64,000 nucleotides of DNA. It comes from Neoarius graeffei (Eukaryota; Chordata; Actinopteri; Siluriformes; Ariidae). Position numbers and translations under genes: made by a program. Within the stretch, counting starts at the first letter, position 1. Each line of letters opens with the position of its first letter. Location: NCBI RefSeq assembly GCF_027579695.1, contig NC_083579.1, forward strand, positions 72,029,371 through 72,093,370, read 5' to 3'. The notes below the pieces were generated by a model. That model had not been told where the DNA came from, did no database searches, and saw only the letters and a program-made list of their open reading frames with translations. Below are positions 44,799 to 55,423 of the stretch, piece by piece.

Positions 44799-44892
44799 AT
44801 TGTGTAGATATCTGAAATCATCACTGTTTTCTCTCTGTATCATAGAGCATGTTTGCCACGATTGCATTAAATTGTGAAAGTTCCATGTTTAC

Positions 44893-44941
44893 CGATATCA
44901 CAAATGAATAATGCAGTTAAAGTAATGAGGACGATGTTCAT
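44893..44941 (-). pseudogene. Orphan leader exon of a lost type D V segment
   Basis: ATG at 44939-44941, MNIVLITLTALFICDI, with GT donor at 44891-44892. It is almost identical to the leader of V-D (52219-52267). No V exon lies downstream; the matching sequence ends near the SINE at 44800. The flank 44942-45240 matches 52268-52560. Confidence 0.8.
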
Positions 44942-45429
44942 CTTGGCTCTTCATCTGAATCAAAGGCAGCATGTGGAGCTTCTGAGAGGCTCTCACAGAG
45001 TTTCATCTCTGTCTTAAGGGGCAAAGCGCCCCCATATGGGAGAGGGTGAAACTTCATCGCTGAAAAACAAATGCTCGCGCAGAAGGTGGGATTGGCCCTG
45101 ATGAACTTCATACAAAGTAAATTTAGCATTATTTGTCTGGAAAATACAAAATCCCTATTACGCTTTTGCTCACTATGATCATTGCACTTCATCATATGTT
45201 AAATATTTCAAATGAAAATATCAGTGTTATGAGTAATAATATTGTTAAAACATCTCATCTCATCTTAATAATAATAATAATAATAATTGTAAATCCACTG
45301 AAATAGTTGTGTAATGCTAAAAAAAATACAAAAAATCATAAAAACCACGAATTTGGTTAATTGGCAACAGGTCAGTAACATGATTGGGTATAAAATGAGC
45401 ATCCCAGAGAGCATCCCACTGCTTTTTTT

Positions 45430-45822
45430 CTTTTTTCTTTATATATGTTACCTCTGGGTGATATTATTCCTAAACATTGTATTAGTTTCCACTGTTATGC
45501 TGATGACACACAGTTGTATGTTTCTGCAAAACCTGATGAGAGACACCAGCTTAATAGAATTGAGGAATGTGTGAAGGACATTAGGCACTGGATGCTTATT
45601 AACTTCCTTCTGCATAACTCTGACAAGACTGAAGTACTTGTACTAGGACAACATGCAGCTAGAAGTAAGTTTTCTGATTACTCAGTGACTCTGGATGGCC
45701 TTTCTGTTTCTTCACATGCAACAGTAAAAGACCTCAGAGTGATTATTGACCCCAGTCTTTCATTCGAAACTCACATTGATATCACCCGGATAGCTTTCTT
45801 TCATCTCAGAAATAGCTTAATG
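45430..45822 (+). pseudogene. L2-type LINE ORF2 fragment, unit 2
   Basis: Same fragment as 27350-27722, with LPLGDI and [15 protein letters not shown], again fused to the hAT right end. Confidence 0.85.
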
Positions 45823-46104
45823 TTAAACCACCATGATGCACAGCATGCAGTCATTTTGTGAATTCACATTTCTGTCCTTGGTAACAGCATTAGGTTTTGT
45901 AAGCATTGTGGCAATAATACAATGATGCATTGACAGAAAATCTACTTTTAATACTTAAGTATTTTTAAAAGCAAGTAACTTCAGTACTTTAACTTAAGTA
46001 AAAATTTGACTGGACAACTTTCACTTGTATCAGAGTAACATTTGACCAGTGGGATCTGTACTTTCACTTCAGTAATGAAGTTGGGTACTCTGTCCACCTC
46101 TGCT
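45823..46104 (+). mobile_element. Right end of the outer hAT, unit 2 to unit 3 border
   Basis: Ends CTGTCCACCTCTG then CTAAAAAT, as at 12118 and 28013. Confidence 0.82.
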
Positions 46105-46375
46105 AAAAATGCAATAATTGCATGAAATGCTAACAGTTTTTGATCAGTGTCATTTTGTACTAATGACAAGAAATGTAGCTCTTTAGAAAAATGAAACTCG
46201 TCACTGGTTGTGGAGAATATTATCATGAGAACATTATGTTTATGTTGAATTAGGAAATAATGGCTTCATATTGGCAAAGTGGTTTCATGTTGAGACAATA
46301 TCAGCAGTTAGGCGTTTAACGTGACTTGTGATGTGGTTCAACAAGTGTGTGGGGTTGTATAGTTGATGAAAGACA

Positions 46376-46413
46376 GGTTTTTGTTTTGAGGAGAGGACGT
46401 GTGTGACACTGTG
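46376..46413 (-). other. Recombination signal of V-A3 (22-bp spacer)
   Basis: Heptamer CACAGTG at 46407-46413 and nonamer ACAAAAACC at 46376-46384 on the minus strand. Confidence 0.92.
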
Positions 46414-46883
46414 CATAAGAAGCTGCACAGAAGTACAGAGCAGTGTGCAGCACTTGGGTTGCTTTAGGGATGTGTAGAGAAGCTGATGATGCTCCATCTC
46501 CATCCACTGTAAAACTGCCTTCATAATCTTTCTCAACTTGTTTAGTACTGCTATAATAAACATATGCAATAAGTTTCAAACTGGTGTCGCCATGTGTTTT
46601 CTGATACCACAATATTGTCGTGTAGTCTTTGATGCTGTGGTTGCAGGTTAGAGTTACACTCTTTTCAGGCAAACACAACACATCAGCAGGACCTTGATGG
46701 ACATCTTTACAAAAGCAATAACCTAGATTGAAAAAAAGAGGGTTAAACACTGATTGATTTATCTTAGAATGTGGAATGGATGTATCATTGTAATAAAATT
46801 TTATTGGATAGATAATTAATAACTGTATTATTACCTGAGATGCAGCTCACACAGATGATGAGTTTAAATGGAAATCTAATCAT
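46414..46883 (-). CDS. T-cell receptor V segment, type A copy 3 (probable TRBV)
   Basis: Leader exon 46835-46883 and V exon 46414-46722, GT-AG borders, phase 1. Open to the heptamer. CDR1 SIKDYTT, otherwise nearly identical to A2. It belongs to unit 3, the only unit in which the Tc1 downstream is absent. Confidence 0.83.
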
Positions 46884-46993
46884 GTTGTTTGATTCAATCT
46901 CATGAAAGAAAAAAAACAAATGATCTACATTTCATCCAAAAGAGTAAAACGTGACACACGATCAGACCTCAGAGTGTCAGTAAGGAGACAGGA

Positions 46994-47003
46994 TGTGACA
47001 TCA
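46994..47003 (-). promoter_or_regulatory. CRE-like V-beta decamer upstream of V-A3
   Basis: TGTGACATCA, 111 bp upstream of the leader ATG. Confidence 0.58.
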
Positions 47004-47700
47004 TTACACTGGTGAACACTATGATCACACCCATTACTCTGAAATCAGGAACCTGCAAACAATAAATAAATTAAACTACAGTGCCATATAAGGGCCAGGT
47101 GAATGAAATTCAATTTCGTAACTCTGCACGACATGGTCTTAGTTTTAAAAGTTTGTACACCTCGACTCACTCATAGGTTTTTCTGTATTTTGACTATTTT
47201 CTACATTTTAGAACAATACTGAAGACATCAAGACTATGAAATAACATCTGGAGTAAATATGGAATTATGTCGTAAACAAAAAAAGTTTTTGAAAAAAATA
47301 TGTTTCAGATTTTACGTTCATCAAAGTAGCCAGCGTTTACCTTGATGATGCTTTACACACTATTCACGTTATCTTAACCAGCTTCATGAAGTAGTCACCT
47401 GGAATGCTTTTCAATTAACAGCTGTGCCTCGTCAAAAGTTAATTAGTGCAATTTATTGCCTTCTTAATGTGTCTGAGATCAAACAGTAAATAATAAATAA
47501 TAAAAGAACAATAAATTCGATAACGTTAGTAATCCATATGATGTCAAGATATGAAGTGCCTTTTTAATTGATAAAAATAAAGAAAACTCACCGAATTAGA
47601 CAGTGTGTCCAGATTTTTGACTGATGATTGTGATGATTAGCAATAATGACTTTGTTTATATTCATAATTGTTTACCATTTGCTTGATTATGTATATTGTG
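47004..47700. repeat. Upstream flank of V-A3 with empty Tc1 site
   Basis: Matches 13027-13715 and 28908-29597. GATTATGTATATTGTGCCTG at 47685-47704 is the unoccupied TA target of the second Tc1 family. No gene seen. Confidence 0.8.
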
Positions 47701-47812
47701 CCTGGAGTCCAAAGTTGTTTGTGAAAAATGTGATTGTTCCATGAAATATTGACAGCTCATGATCAGTGTCAGCTTTTTCAGTATGTATTTGAAGAAATGT
47801 TCGTCTTTAGAA

Positions 47813-48183
47813 GGGGCGGCATGGTGGTGTAGTGGTTAGCACTGTTGCCTCTCAGCAAGAAGGTTCTGGATTTGAGAGCAGTGGCCGACAGGGGCCTTTC
47901 TGTGTGGAGTTTGCATGTTCTCCCCGTGTCTGCGTGGATTTCCTCTGAGTGCTCCCATTCCCCCCCCCAGTCCAAAGACATACAGGTTAGGCTAATTGAT
48001 GGCTCTAAATTGACCGTGGGTTTGAATGTGCATGTGAATGATTGGTTCTCAATCCCAGGAGAGGGATTGTGGCAGGAAGGGGATCCGGTGTAAAACTATA
48101 CTCAAATGAATATGATGTGGATCCATAGGGTTCACATGGACCATGACCTGGCAATAGTATGGGACAAGGAGGAGAAAGAAGAA
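47813..48183 (+). mobile_element. SINE, older subfamily, unit 3
   Basis: Homologous to 19298-19671 and 31363-31732, between GTTCGTCTTTAGAA and GTTCATCTTGAGAA. Confidence 0.85.
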
Positions 48184-48387
48184 GTTCATCTTGAGAAGAA
48201 CAGCACAGCAAGTTTCTAATATCATAAACAAGACGTGATGTTTCTCTTAAATGAACAACTGACATCACAGACTGTTATCATATTGACAGAGTGGTTTAAT
48301 TTCGGAATAATATCAGCAGTTTGGTGATTATTGTGACTTGTGATGTGGTTAAACAGGTGTCTGAGTCTGTAGAGTTGATTAGAGACA

Positions 48388-48425
48388 GGTTTTTGTTTTG
48401 AGGAAAGGACGTGTGTGACACAGTG
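48388..48425 (-). other. Recombination signal of V-B5 with altered heptamer
   Basis: Nonamer ACAAAAACC at 48388-48396 and 22-bp spacer are normal. The heptamer at 48419-48425 is CACTGTG, with the fourth base changed from the consensus CACAGTG. Confidence 0.85.
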
Positions 48426-49284
48426 TGTAATAAGCTGCACAGAAGTACAGAGCAGTGTGCAGCGCTTGGGTAGCTTTGGGGATTTGTAGAGACACTGTTG
48501 ACTCTCCATTTCCACTCACTGTAAAACTCATCTCATCTCATTATCTCTAGCCGCTTTATCCTGTTCTACAGGGTCGCAGGCAAGCTGGAGCCTATCCCAG
48601 CTGACTATGGGCGAAAGGCGGGGTACACCCTGGACAAGTCGCCAGGTCATCACAGGGCTGACACATAGACACAGACAACCATTCCCACTCACATTCACAC
48701 CTACGGTCAATTTAGAGTCACCAGTTAACCTAACCTGCATGTCTTTGGACTGTGGGGGAAACCGGAGCACCCGGAGGAAACCCACGCAGACACGGGGAGA
48801 ACATGCAAAATCCGCACAGAAAGGCCCTCGCCGGCCACGGGGCTTGAACCCGGACCTTCTTGCTGTGAGGCGACAGTGCTAACCACTACACCACCGTGCC
48901 GCCCACTGTACAACTACCTTCATAATTTCCCTCATAGTTTGGGTTGCTATAATAAACATATGCGATGAGTTTCAGGCCTGTGTCTCCATGTGTTTTCTGA
49001 TACCACAGTATTGTGTAATAATTTGGGATGCTGTGGTTACAGGTTAGAGTTACACTCTCTTCAGGCAAACACAAGACATCAGCAGGACCTTGATGAACAT
49101 TGTTACAAATCAAAGAACCTGGAAAAAATATTAAACAGATTTATTCATCAAGTCACATTAATACAGCATTATTTATGTGTTACACAGAGTACATAGTTGA
49201 CATACTGTATGTATTTCATATAGGAACAAAATTACCTGAGAGGAAGCACACACTGATGATGAATTTATAGAAAAATCTGATCAT
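48426..49284 (-). pseudogene. T-cell receptor V segment, type B copy 5, split by a SINE
   Basis: Leader exon 49236-49284 and V exon starting at 49118 are normal, with CDR1 SIPNYYT and CDR2 YYSNPNYEG. A SINE (48529-48903) with its target duplication (CACTGTAAAACT and a variant, 48517-48528 and 48904-48915) enters framework 3 after EGS, and the rest of the exon (48426-48528) follows it. Its heptamer also carries a substitution. It cannot encode a variable domain, although splicing and recombination signals partly remain. Confidence 0.9.
48529..48903 (-). mobile_element. SINE inside V-B5
   Basis: Full head with B box (reverse complement of GGGCTTGAACCCGG) at the right and GATGA tail at the left. 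High similarity to the copy at 60838 suggests a recent insertion. Confidence 0.92.
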
Positions 49285-49372
49285 ATTGATTGATTGAAGC
49301 TGGAAAATGATGATCAGCAAGTTCTTACACTGACGCATGATCTGGTATGACATGAGCAGTGGTGATACAGGA

Positions 49373-49382
49373 TGTGATGTCA
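49373..49382 (-). promoter_or_regulatory. CRE-like V-beta decamer upstream of V-B5
   Basis: TGTGATGTCA, 89 bp upstream of the leader ATG of the disrupted segment. Confidence 0.5.
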
Positions 49383-49591
49383 TGATGGAGATGAACACAA
49401 TGATCACACCCACTCCTGTGAGTTATTTGAAATGTCATAAAGGAAAGAACTGCATCATGAATATTAATGATATTAAGGAAAAACAGAAATTAATCAGTTT
49501 TTAGAATGCATATTGTAATTAATCTTTTTTCCGTGTAATTTTTTACAGCACAAACAGAACAAAGGAATCTGATCAGAAAAGTAAATGAAAA

Positions 49592-49720
49592 ATCTCATCT
49601 CATTATCTCTAGCCGCTTTATCCTGTTCTACAGGGTCGCAGGCAAGCTGGAGCCTATCCCAGCTGACTACGGGCGGAAGGCGGGGTACACCCTGGACAAG
49701 TCGCCAGGTCATCACAGGGA
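49592..49720 (-). mobile_element. SINE, 5' truncated
   Basis: Only the 3' 130 bp with the GATGA tail, in the upstream flank of V-B5. It replaces part of that flank (GACTGTCAGCCAAATG is missing here). Confidence 0.85.
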
Positions 49721-50555
49721 TGTAGAAAGTTATTGTGAGTCATTAGAAATAACAGCTCACATCCTCCACTCACGAAATAAATGAGTGAAACTCCAGCACC
49801 ACCTACAGACCAGATAAATATCCACACATTGTGATCATTCTTTGTTCAGTGCTGGAGTGAGTTTTACAGTCTTCACTGCCTCCGTTGCATATTTGTCTTG
49901 AAATTCCTTACACTATCTCTTCAATAACCGGGACAGAGCTTGATAGTATTTTAGCCCCTGAACTATTTGGACTACAACAAGGAGATGTTTCTGATGGACG
50001 ACAAGCTCTTCAGGAATTTGTTCAAGGAAAAAGGATAAAGTATAAAAGAGAATCACTTCACCCTGATAGTTTCATTCTGAAGCTATTAATAGTTATTGGA
50101 TTTTAGCTCTCCTATCGAATATCAAATCCAGTCATCTCTGTTTAAAGGCTTTTTGAGGAAATGATCAGTTTTAAAAGTCTGTGAGGATCACAGAGGATTA
50201 TTCCTGGCTTTCAGCTCGAATGCTGTTATTTAAGTGATCCAGTAACATGGTGGATCATCAGTTTAGGTTCTGCACTTGTGACCTTAAAATTATAAACTCA
50301 AAACCTGACAGACAGAAAGCCACCATTTTGTCTTAAGACCAGTCCTTAACACTTAACTGCTCAGTTCTGTGCTTAGACTGGTCTCTGCTTGACCTGTCAT
50401 TTACTTGGATAAAAGAAAATGTGATGAATAATTACATTCACATTATTAAGTGTTACTTCATTCTTAATGGTATGTTTGAAGGTCCTAGTTTAGATCCCTA
50501 TAATTACCTCTAATCATGTCAGTGTGGCTTTTCTGTGAAACACACTGGCAATGTG
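49721..50555. repeat. B-type flank and 3' flank of V-C1
   Basis: Matches 60110-60830 beside V-C2. No gene seen. Confidence 0.6.
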
Positions 50556-50611
50556 TCAATTCCAGGCTACAAGAGCAGATGTTAATGAGGTGGTGAGAAT
50601 ATTTACACAGA

Positions 50612-50649
50612 GGTTTTTGTACTGAATAAAGCAGATATGCAGCACTGTG
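50612..50649 (-). other. Recombination signal of V-C1 (22-bp spacer)
   Basis: Heptamer CACAGTG at 50643-50649 and nonamer ACAAAAACC at 50612-50620 on the minus strand; the spacer is unrelated to that of A and B. Confidence 0.92.
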
Positions 50650-51091
50650 TCATACGCAGCACAGAAGTACACCGCACTGTCACTGGATAAAAGATTTTTG
50701 ATGGTCAAAGATCCCTTTTTGGTTCCATCCCCAGCTATCTCCACTTTAAGCTGAAAATCATCTTCAACTTTTGGTGATGATGTTCTGAGTTGATATCCAA
50801 TAAAGGTCAGTTCCTGGTCTTGACTGTTTCTATACCAGTTGATTTGGTAATAATTTGGTACACTGTGCTCACAGTGAATCGTAACAGATTTTTCATTTAT
50901 GCCGAAGAGATCAGGAGGATCCTGGACGACAAGATGACTCTGAGAAAACCCTGCAATGAGAGAAAATTGATTGATTGGAATTAAATTGAATGAAATTAAT
51001 ATAACAGTGATTAAACAAAACAAGCACAGCAGAACATTATACCTCCTGGACATATCATTAAAACCCATATAATACTGGCAGCTCGGATCAT
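50650..51091 (-). CDS. T-cell receptor V segment, type C copy 1 (probable TRBV)
   Basis: Leader exon 51043-51091 (MIRAASIIWVLMICPG, GT donor) and V exon 50650-50950, phase 1. The V domain has QDPPDLFGINEKSVTIHCEH (first Cys), INWYRNSQDQELTFIGYQ (Trp), EIAGDGTKKGSLTI and DSAVYFCAAYD (second Cys). Open to the heptamer. It keeps the canonical Asp before the second Cys and lacks the additional framework-1 cysteines of A and B. An in-frame reading through the intron to 51068 is coincidental. No V-beta decamer was found upstream. Confidence 0.82.
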
Positions 51092-51755
51092 GTTGAACGT
51101 CTGAATGTGTGATTTAATCTGATCTGATATTGCACTAAAGTGTCTGATGCAGTAACCCATGTGATCAGGTTTCCTCCAACACTTTAACAGCACAGCGCCC
51201 ACATATGAGGAAAAGAAGAACTGCGTCCCTGTTGAGAAGTGTAGAAATTAGGCCAAAGTGGAAAAAGACAGTGTCATTGTTTAAATTTTCAAATTTAATA
51301 ACACATGTCAGGGTCTGATGCTGATTACAGATTATAAGAGAAGAGAAATATTCCTTTTCCAGATGGTGGTTCCAACAATGGATTAAAATGGGTTATTGCA
51401 CTTTTGTGACATAGAACATTTAATATAACTCTAGAACTGATATACTGTAGATGAGTGAGGTGGGCCAACATATTTCTCAGAAATTGAAAGATATCTCCTT
51501 TTGAATCAAAAGTAAAAACACGTAACGTTTTGCATTAAACAAAATCAGTGTAAGAGTTCAAAAGGCATTGATTTATGTCAATCACAAGTGTGATCACAGG
51601 CCTCATTTCATTTTCTGAATGTCACAGTTAATAAATGTCAAGAACTAAATTACAGAACCAATAATCATGTCTGTGATGTAGTCTACTGGTGGTTGTTGAA
51701 CATGGAGTTTGAAAGCCGACAGCAGGTGTAAGATTTGTGCTGCTCTGAAGGAGGA
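51092..51755. other. Spacer between V-C1 and V-D
   Basis: Contains the 5' flank of V-C1 and the 3' flank of V-D. I recognise no gene, decamer or mobile element. Confidence 0.5.
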
Positions 51756-51793
51756 GGTTTTTGTCAGAGATCACAGAGTCCTGCAGCACTGTG
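51756..51793 (-). other. Recombination signal of V-D (22-bp spacer)
   Basis: Heptamer CACAGTG at 51787-51793 and nonamer ACAAAAACC at 51756-51764 on the minus strand. Confidence 0.92.
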
Positions 51794-52267
51794 TCTAATC
51801 TCACTGCACACAAATAAACTGCACTGTCATCTGGCTCCAGATTTTTAATGGTAAGTTTTCCTTTATTCCTTCCATCTCCATCCAACTCGATTTTGGCTTT
51901 CAGGGAATCTTCAGGATTTGGGAAATTATTATTTAAATATCCAAGAAACTGTAATTGTTTGTTTTCAGTTTGTTTGTACCACAGCATAACCTCATGGTTT
52001 TTTATGGCGTGAGAACAGAACAGATCTGTAGATTTCTGTTTCTCTGTAATTATATCAGGAGGAGTCTGGGAAACATCGTTGGCTGCAATAGACCTTCCTG
52101 TATGAAAAGATTAATTCAGAAATTATTGTGTAGATATCTGAAATAATCACTGTTTTCTCTCTGTATCATACAGCATGTTTGCCACTATTACATTAAATTG
52201 TGAAAGTTCAATGTTTACCGATATCGTGAATGAATAATGCAGTTAAAGTAATGAGGGCGATGTTCAT
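51794..52267 (-). CDS. T-cell receptor V segment, type D (probable TRBV)
   Basis: Leader exon 52219-52267 (MNIALITLTALFIHDI, GT donor) and V exon 51794-52097, AG acceptor after TTTTCATACAG, phase 1. The V domain has SQTPPDIITEKQKSTDLFCS (first Cys), VMLWYKQTENKQLQFLGYLN (Trp), KIELDGDGRNKGKLTIKN and DSAVYLCAVR (second Cys). Open throughout. This framework is closest to known teleost TRBV proteins and is the main reason for the TRB call. Confidence 0.85.
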
Positions 52268-52574
52268 CTTGGCTCTTCATCTGAATCAAAGGCAGCGTGT
52301 GGAGCTTCTGAGAGACTCTCACAGAGTTTCATCCCTGTCTTAAGGGGCAAAGCGCCCCCATATGGGAGAGGGTGAAACTGCATCGCTGAAAAACAAACGC
52401 TCGCACAGAAGGTGGGATTGGCTCTGATGAACTTCTGACAAAGTAAATCTAGCATTATTTGTCTGGAAAATACAAAATCTCTATTATGCTTTTGCTCACT
52501 ATGATCATTGTACTTCATAATATGTTAAATATTTCAAATGAAAATATCAGTTTTATGAGTAATAATAGTCAAAA
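52268..52574. repeat. Upstream flank of V-D, duplicated at the orphan leader
   Basis: Matches 44942-45240. It contains CCCCCATATGGGAG, an imperfect palindrome, in the promoter region of the leader. No decamer seen. Confidence 0.6.
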
Positions 52575-52579
52575 CATCT

Positions 52580-52642
<63 letters not shown>
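52575..52642 (+). repeat. (TAA)n(TTA)n palindromic microsatellite
   Basis: About eight TAA units run directly into about fourteen TTA units, forming a self-complementary block able to make a hairpin or cruciform. Confidence 0.92.
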
Positions 52643-52644
<2 letters not shown>

Positions 52645-52806
52645 AGTTAATCCACTGTAAAAGTTGTGTCATGCTAAAAAAATAAATACATAAAAATAAT
52701 AAAAAAAAAACTAATTTGGTTAACTGTCAACAGGTCAGTAACATGATTGGGTATAAAATGAGCATCCCAGAGAGCATCCCACTGCTTTTTTCTTTTTTCT
52801 TTATAT

Positions 52807-53711
52807 ATGTTACCTCTGGGCGATATTATTCGTATACATTGCATTAGTTTCCACTGTTACGCTGATGACACACAGTTGTATGTTTCTGCAAATCCTGATG
52901 AGAGACACCAGCTTAATAGAATTGAGGAATGTGTGAAGGACATTAGACACTGGATGCTTATTAACTTCTTTTTGCTTAACTCTGACAAGACAGAAGTACT
53001 TGTACTAGGACCACATGCAGCTGGAAGTAAGTTTTCTGATTACTCAGTAACTCTGGATGGCCTTTCTTTTTCTTCACGTGCAGCAGTAAAAGACCTCGGA
53101 GTGATTATTGACCTCAGAGTGATTATTGAGTTTCATTTGAAACTCACATTGATAACATTACCCGGATAGCTTTCTTTCATCTCAGAAATATTGCAAAGAT
53201 AAGAAATTTAATGTCACTACATGACGCGAAAAAACTAGTTCATGCTATCGTTACCTCCAGCTTGGATTATTGTAATGCCTTACTGTCTGGATGTTCCAAT
53301 AAGTGCATAAACAAGCTCCAGTTATTTCAAAATGCAGCAGCAAGAGTCCTTACTCGAACTAGAAAATATGACCACATCACCCCTGTCTTATCCACACTGC
53401 ATTGGCTCCCAATCAAATTTTGTCTTGATTATAAAATACTACTATTGACCTTCAAAGCACTGAATGGTCTCGCTCCACAGTACCTGAGTGAAGTTTTCGT
53501 CCTCTATGACCCACCACGCCTACTTAGATCAAAAGGTGCAGGCTATCTGCTGGTACCTCATATAGTGAAGGCTACATCAGGGGGCAGAGCCTTTTCTTAC
53601 AAAGCCCCACAGTTATGGAACAGCCTTCCAAGTAATGTTTGTGAATCAGACACAGTCTCAGCATTTAAGACTAGGCTGAAAATATATCTGTTTATTCAAG
53701 CCTTTTGTTAA
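52807..53711 (+). pseudogene. L2-type LINE ORF2 C-terminal part, frameshifted
   Basis: Open stretches 52807-53169 ([23 protein letters not shown]) and 53211-53711 (VTSSLDYCNALLSGCSNK, LTRTRKYDHITPVLSTLHWL, AFSYKAPQLWNSLPSN). A tandem copy of a short segment with GAGTGATTATTGA near 53095-53130 shifts the frame. It is 5' truncated, without the endonuclease. Confidence 0.87.
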
Positions 53712-54990
53712 TGGTGTATGAGGTAAAGGAGTAGATCTGGAGGGTCCTCAGAAATAGAGTGTTTTGGTAAACTGGGATGTATGGATGCTGTCAGTCCCTC
53801 ACTCGTTTGCTCACTCGAGTTTGTTGATGGTGTAGTTGCTGGCTGCTTTATGTCCCGGGGCTCCCTCATGCCTGTGTTACCTTCTGGCTCTCCCCTTTTA
53901 GTTATGCTGTCATAGTTAATTTTGCCGGAGTCCCTGCTTGTACTCAGTGCAATATGTATACTGTTCCTACTTATTCAGGTGACATTGGCCATACCTAACA
54001 ACCTGTGTTTTCTCTCTCTCTCTCTCTCCCCCACCATCTGTCCCTCTGAGTTACATGTCGGTCCTGGGATCGAGATGCTGAACCTCTTCTGCTCCTTGGA
54101 CCTGCCTGATCCATCCTGGTGCCCTGTGTCTGGTTGAAGTCTCATCGCATCACTCCTGTGGAAGACGGCCCCATGTGGACAGTTGAAAGTCACACTTGAA
54201 AGATGCTCTGGACACTTACAGTAATGCTTTTATGGCTGAGGACTACAGTTGACTTGCTAACTTTAGGAGTGCAGTTGTCATGAACAGTTTTGCACTCAAC
54301 CCAGATAGTAATTTGATCTGAGCCGGATCAGCACCGGATGTACCCCAAAGTCTGGTCTGAATACAGCAAACGGATCCGTCCCACAAAACTTTTGCTCTCT
54401 GCCCTGTATCCGGCATAGATACAATTTTTGGATCTGGAATGGATGTGGGCCAGGTCCAGCACGGATCACTAAAAACCTCTCTCTGCACTTCCCAAATCAG
54501 GTAAGGATGTGAGTTGGATCAGTGCCGGCTCAGGACCGAATGTAGTCCAGATATGTACAACAACCATCTGAGTTGAACCCCCAACCCCCAAGTTTGCTTC
54601 ATTAGCATTAATAAGACAGATGTTATGAAAAATCTTCAATCACAAAGTGCTTTTATTGACATGTGAATATGTGACTTTGTTGATCAGCTATTTTCACATT
54701 GGTAATTGGTATCAGCTCACAAAACATCTGGCACAGTGCAATAATGAACAGTGCAAAAAAAAAAGTAAACAAATGTCAACAATGTTCAAAGTGCTGAACT
54801 GCATTGTATACATCACCATATGTAAAACATGGATTAAGTGCTGAACTGCATTTTAAACACCATACAAGTAAAACATGGATATAAAACAGATGGCTTTCAC
54901 ACCAAAATGTACTCAAGTTCACAGTCCAGGCTTGTAAGTTCACACAAGCCCAACATGTCAAGTGAACCATGGGTTTAAAAATTGGATTAA

Positions 54991-54995
54991 ATAAA

Positions 54996-55051
<56 letters not shown>

Positions 55052-55053
55052 AA
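54991..55053 (+). repeat. (AAAG)n microsatellite
   Basis: About 15 AAAG units inside the DNA element. Confidence 0.95.
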
Positions 55054-55370
55054 ATGGCAGTGTATGGTATTGGTACAAAGTCTTCACACATGTGAATCTG
55101 CGCCCTCAGAGAGCACCCCTCTCTACAATCACACGCCATCATTAGCCTCGTGCTCAGCCCCTTGTACCTGAAGATAAAAAACATTTATCAGTTCTCAAAA
55201 TGGCATGATTCAAACATGATCACACACAAAATAACTTATCCCAAACATCCTTAGCTTTGTTCCATAAAATACTATGGTTATTCATCCAAAATAATCATAT
55301 CATAAAACAACTTAATATCGAAAAGGCACTTAATGAAAAAGTCAGTGCTGCATACAGCGATTGGACTGGA

Positions 55371-55423
55371 CTGAAGCGGTGTCTGTTGAAACTGTTGAAG
55401 AGCGCGCCTGTGCTTTTGAAACT
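55371..55423 (+). repeat. Minisatellite, left remnant
   Basis: Two incomplete units with GTTGAAACTGTTGAAGAGCG; the array continues at 58770 beyond the LINE. Confidence 0.7.

Larger units (their letters stand above)
28014..46104 (-). repeat. Duplication unit 2 of the V-segment array
   Basis: Same order as unit 1: V-A2, Tc1, SINE, V-B3, truncated Tc1, V-B4, SINE, L2 fragment, hAT end. Unit-specific additions are Rex1 (31763-33773), a Kolobok-like element (34649-35853) and the BEN-gene element (36833-42530). An orphan D-type leader survives at 44893. Borders are approximate. Confidence 0.75.

Noticed and set aside
54776..55184. Phe/Leu/Ser-rich membrane-like frames (FFLSFFLSFF)
   Set aside because: Translation of the AAAG microsatellite.
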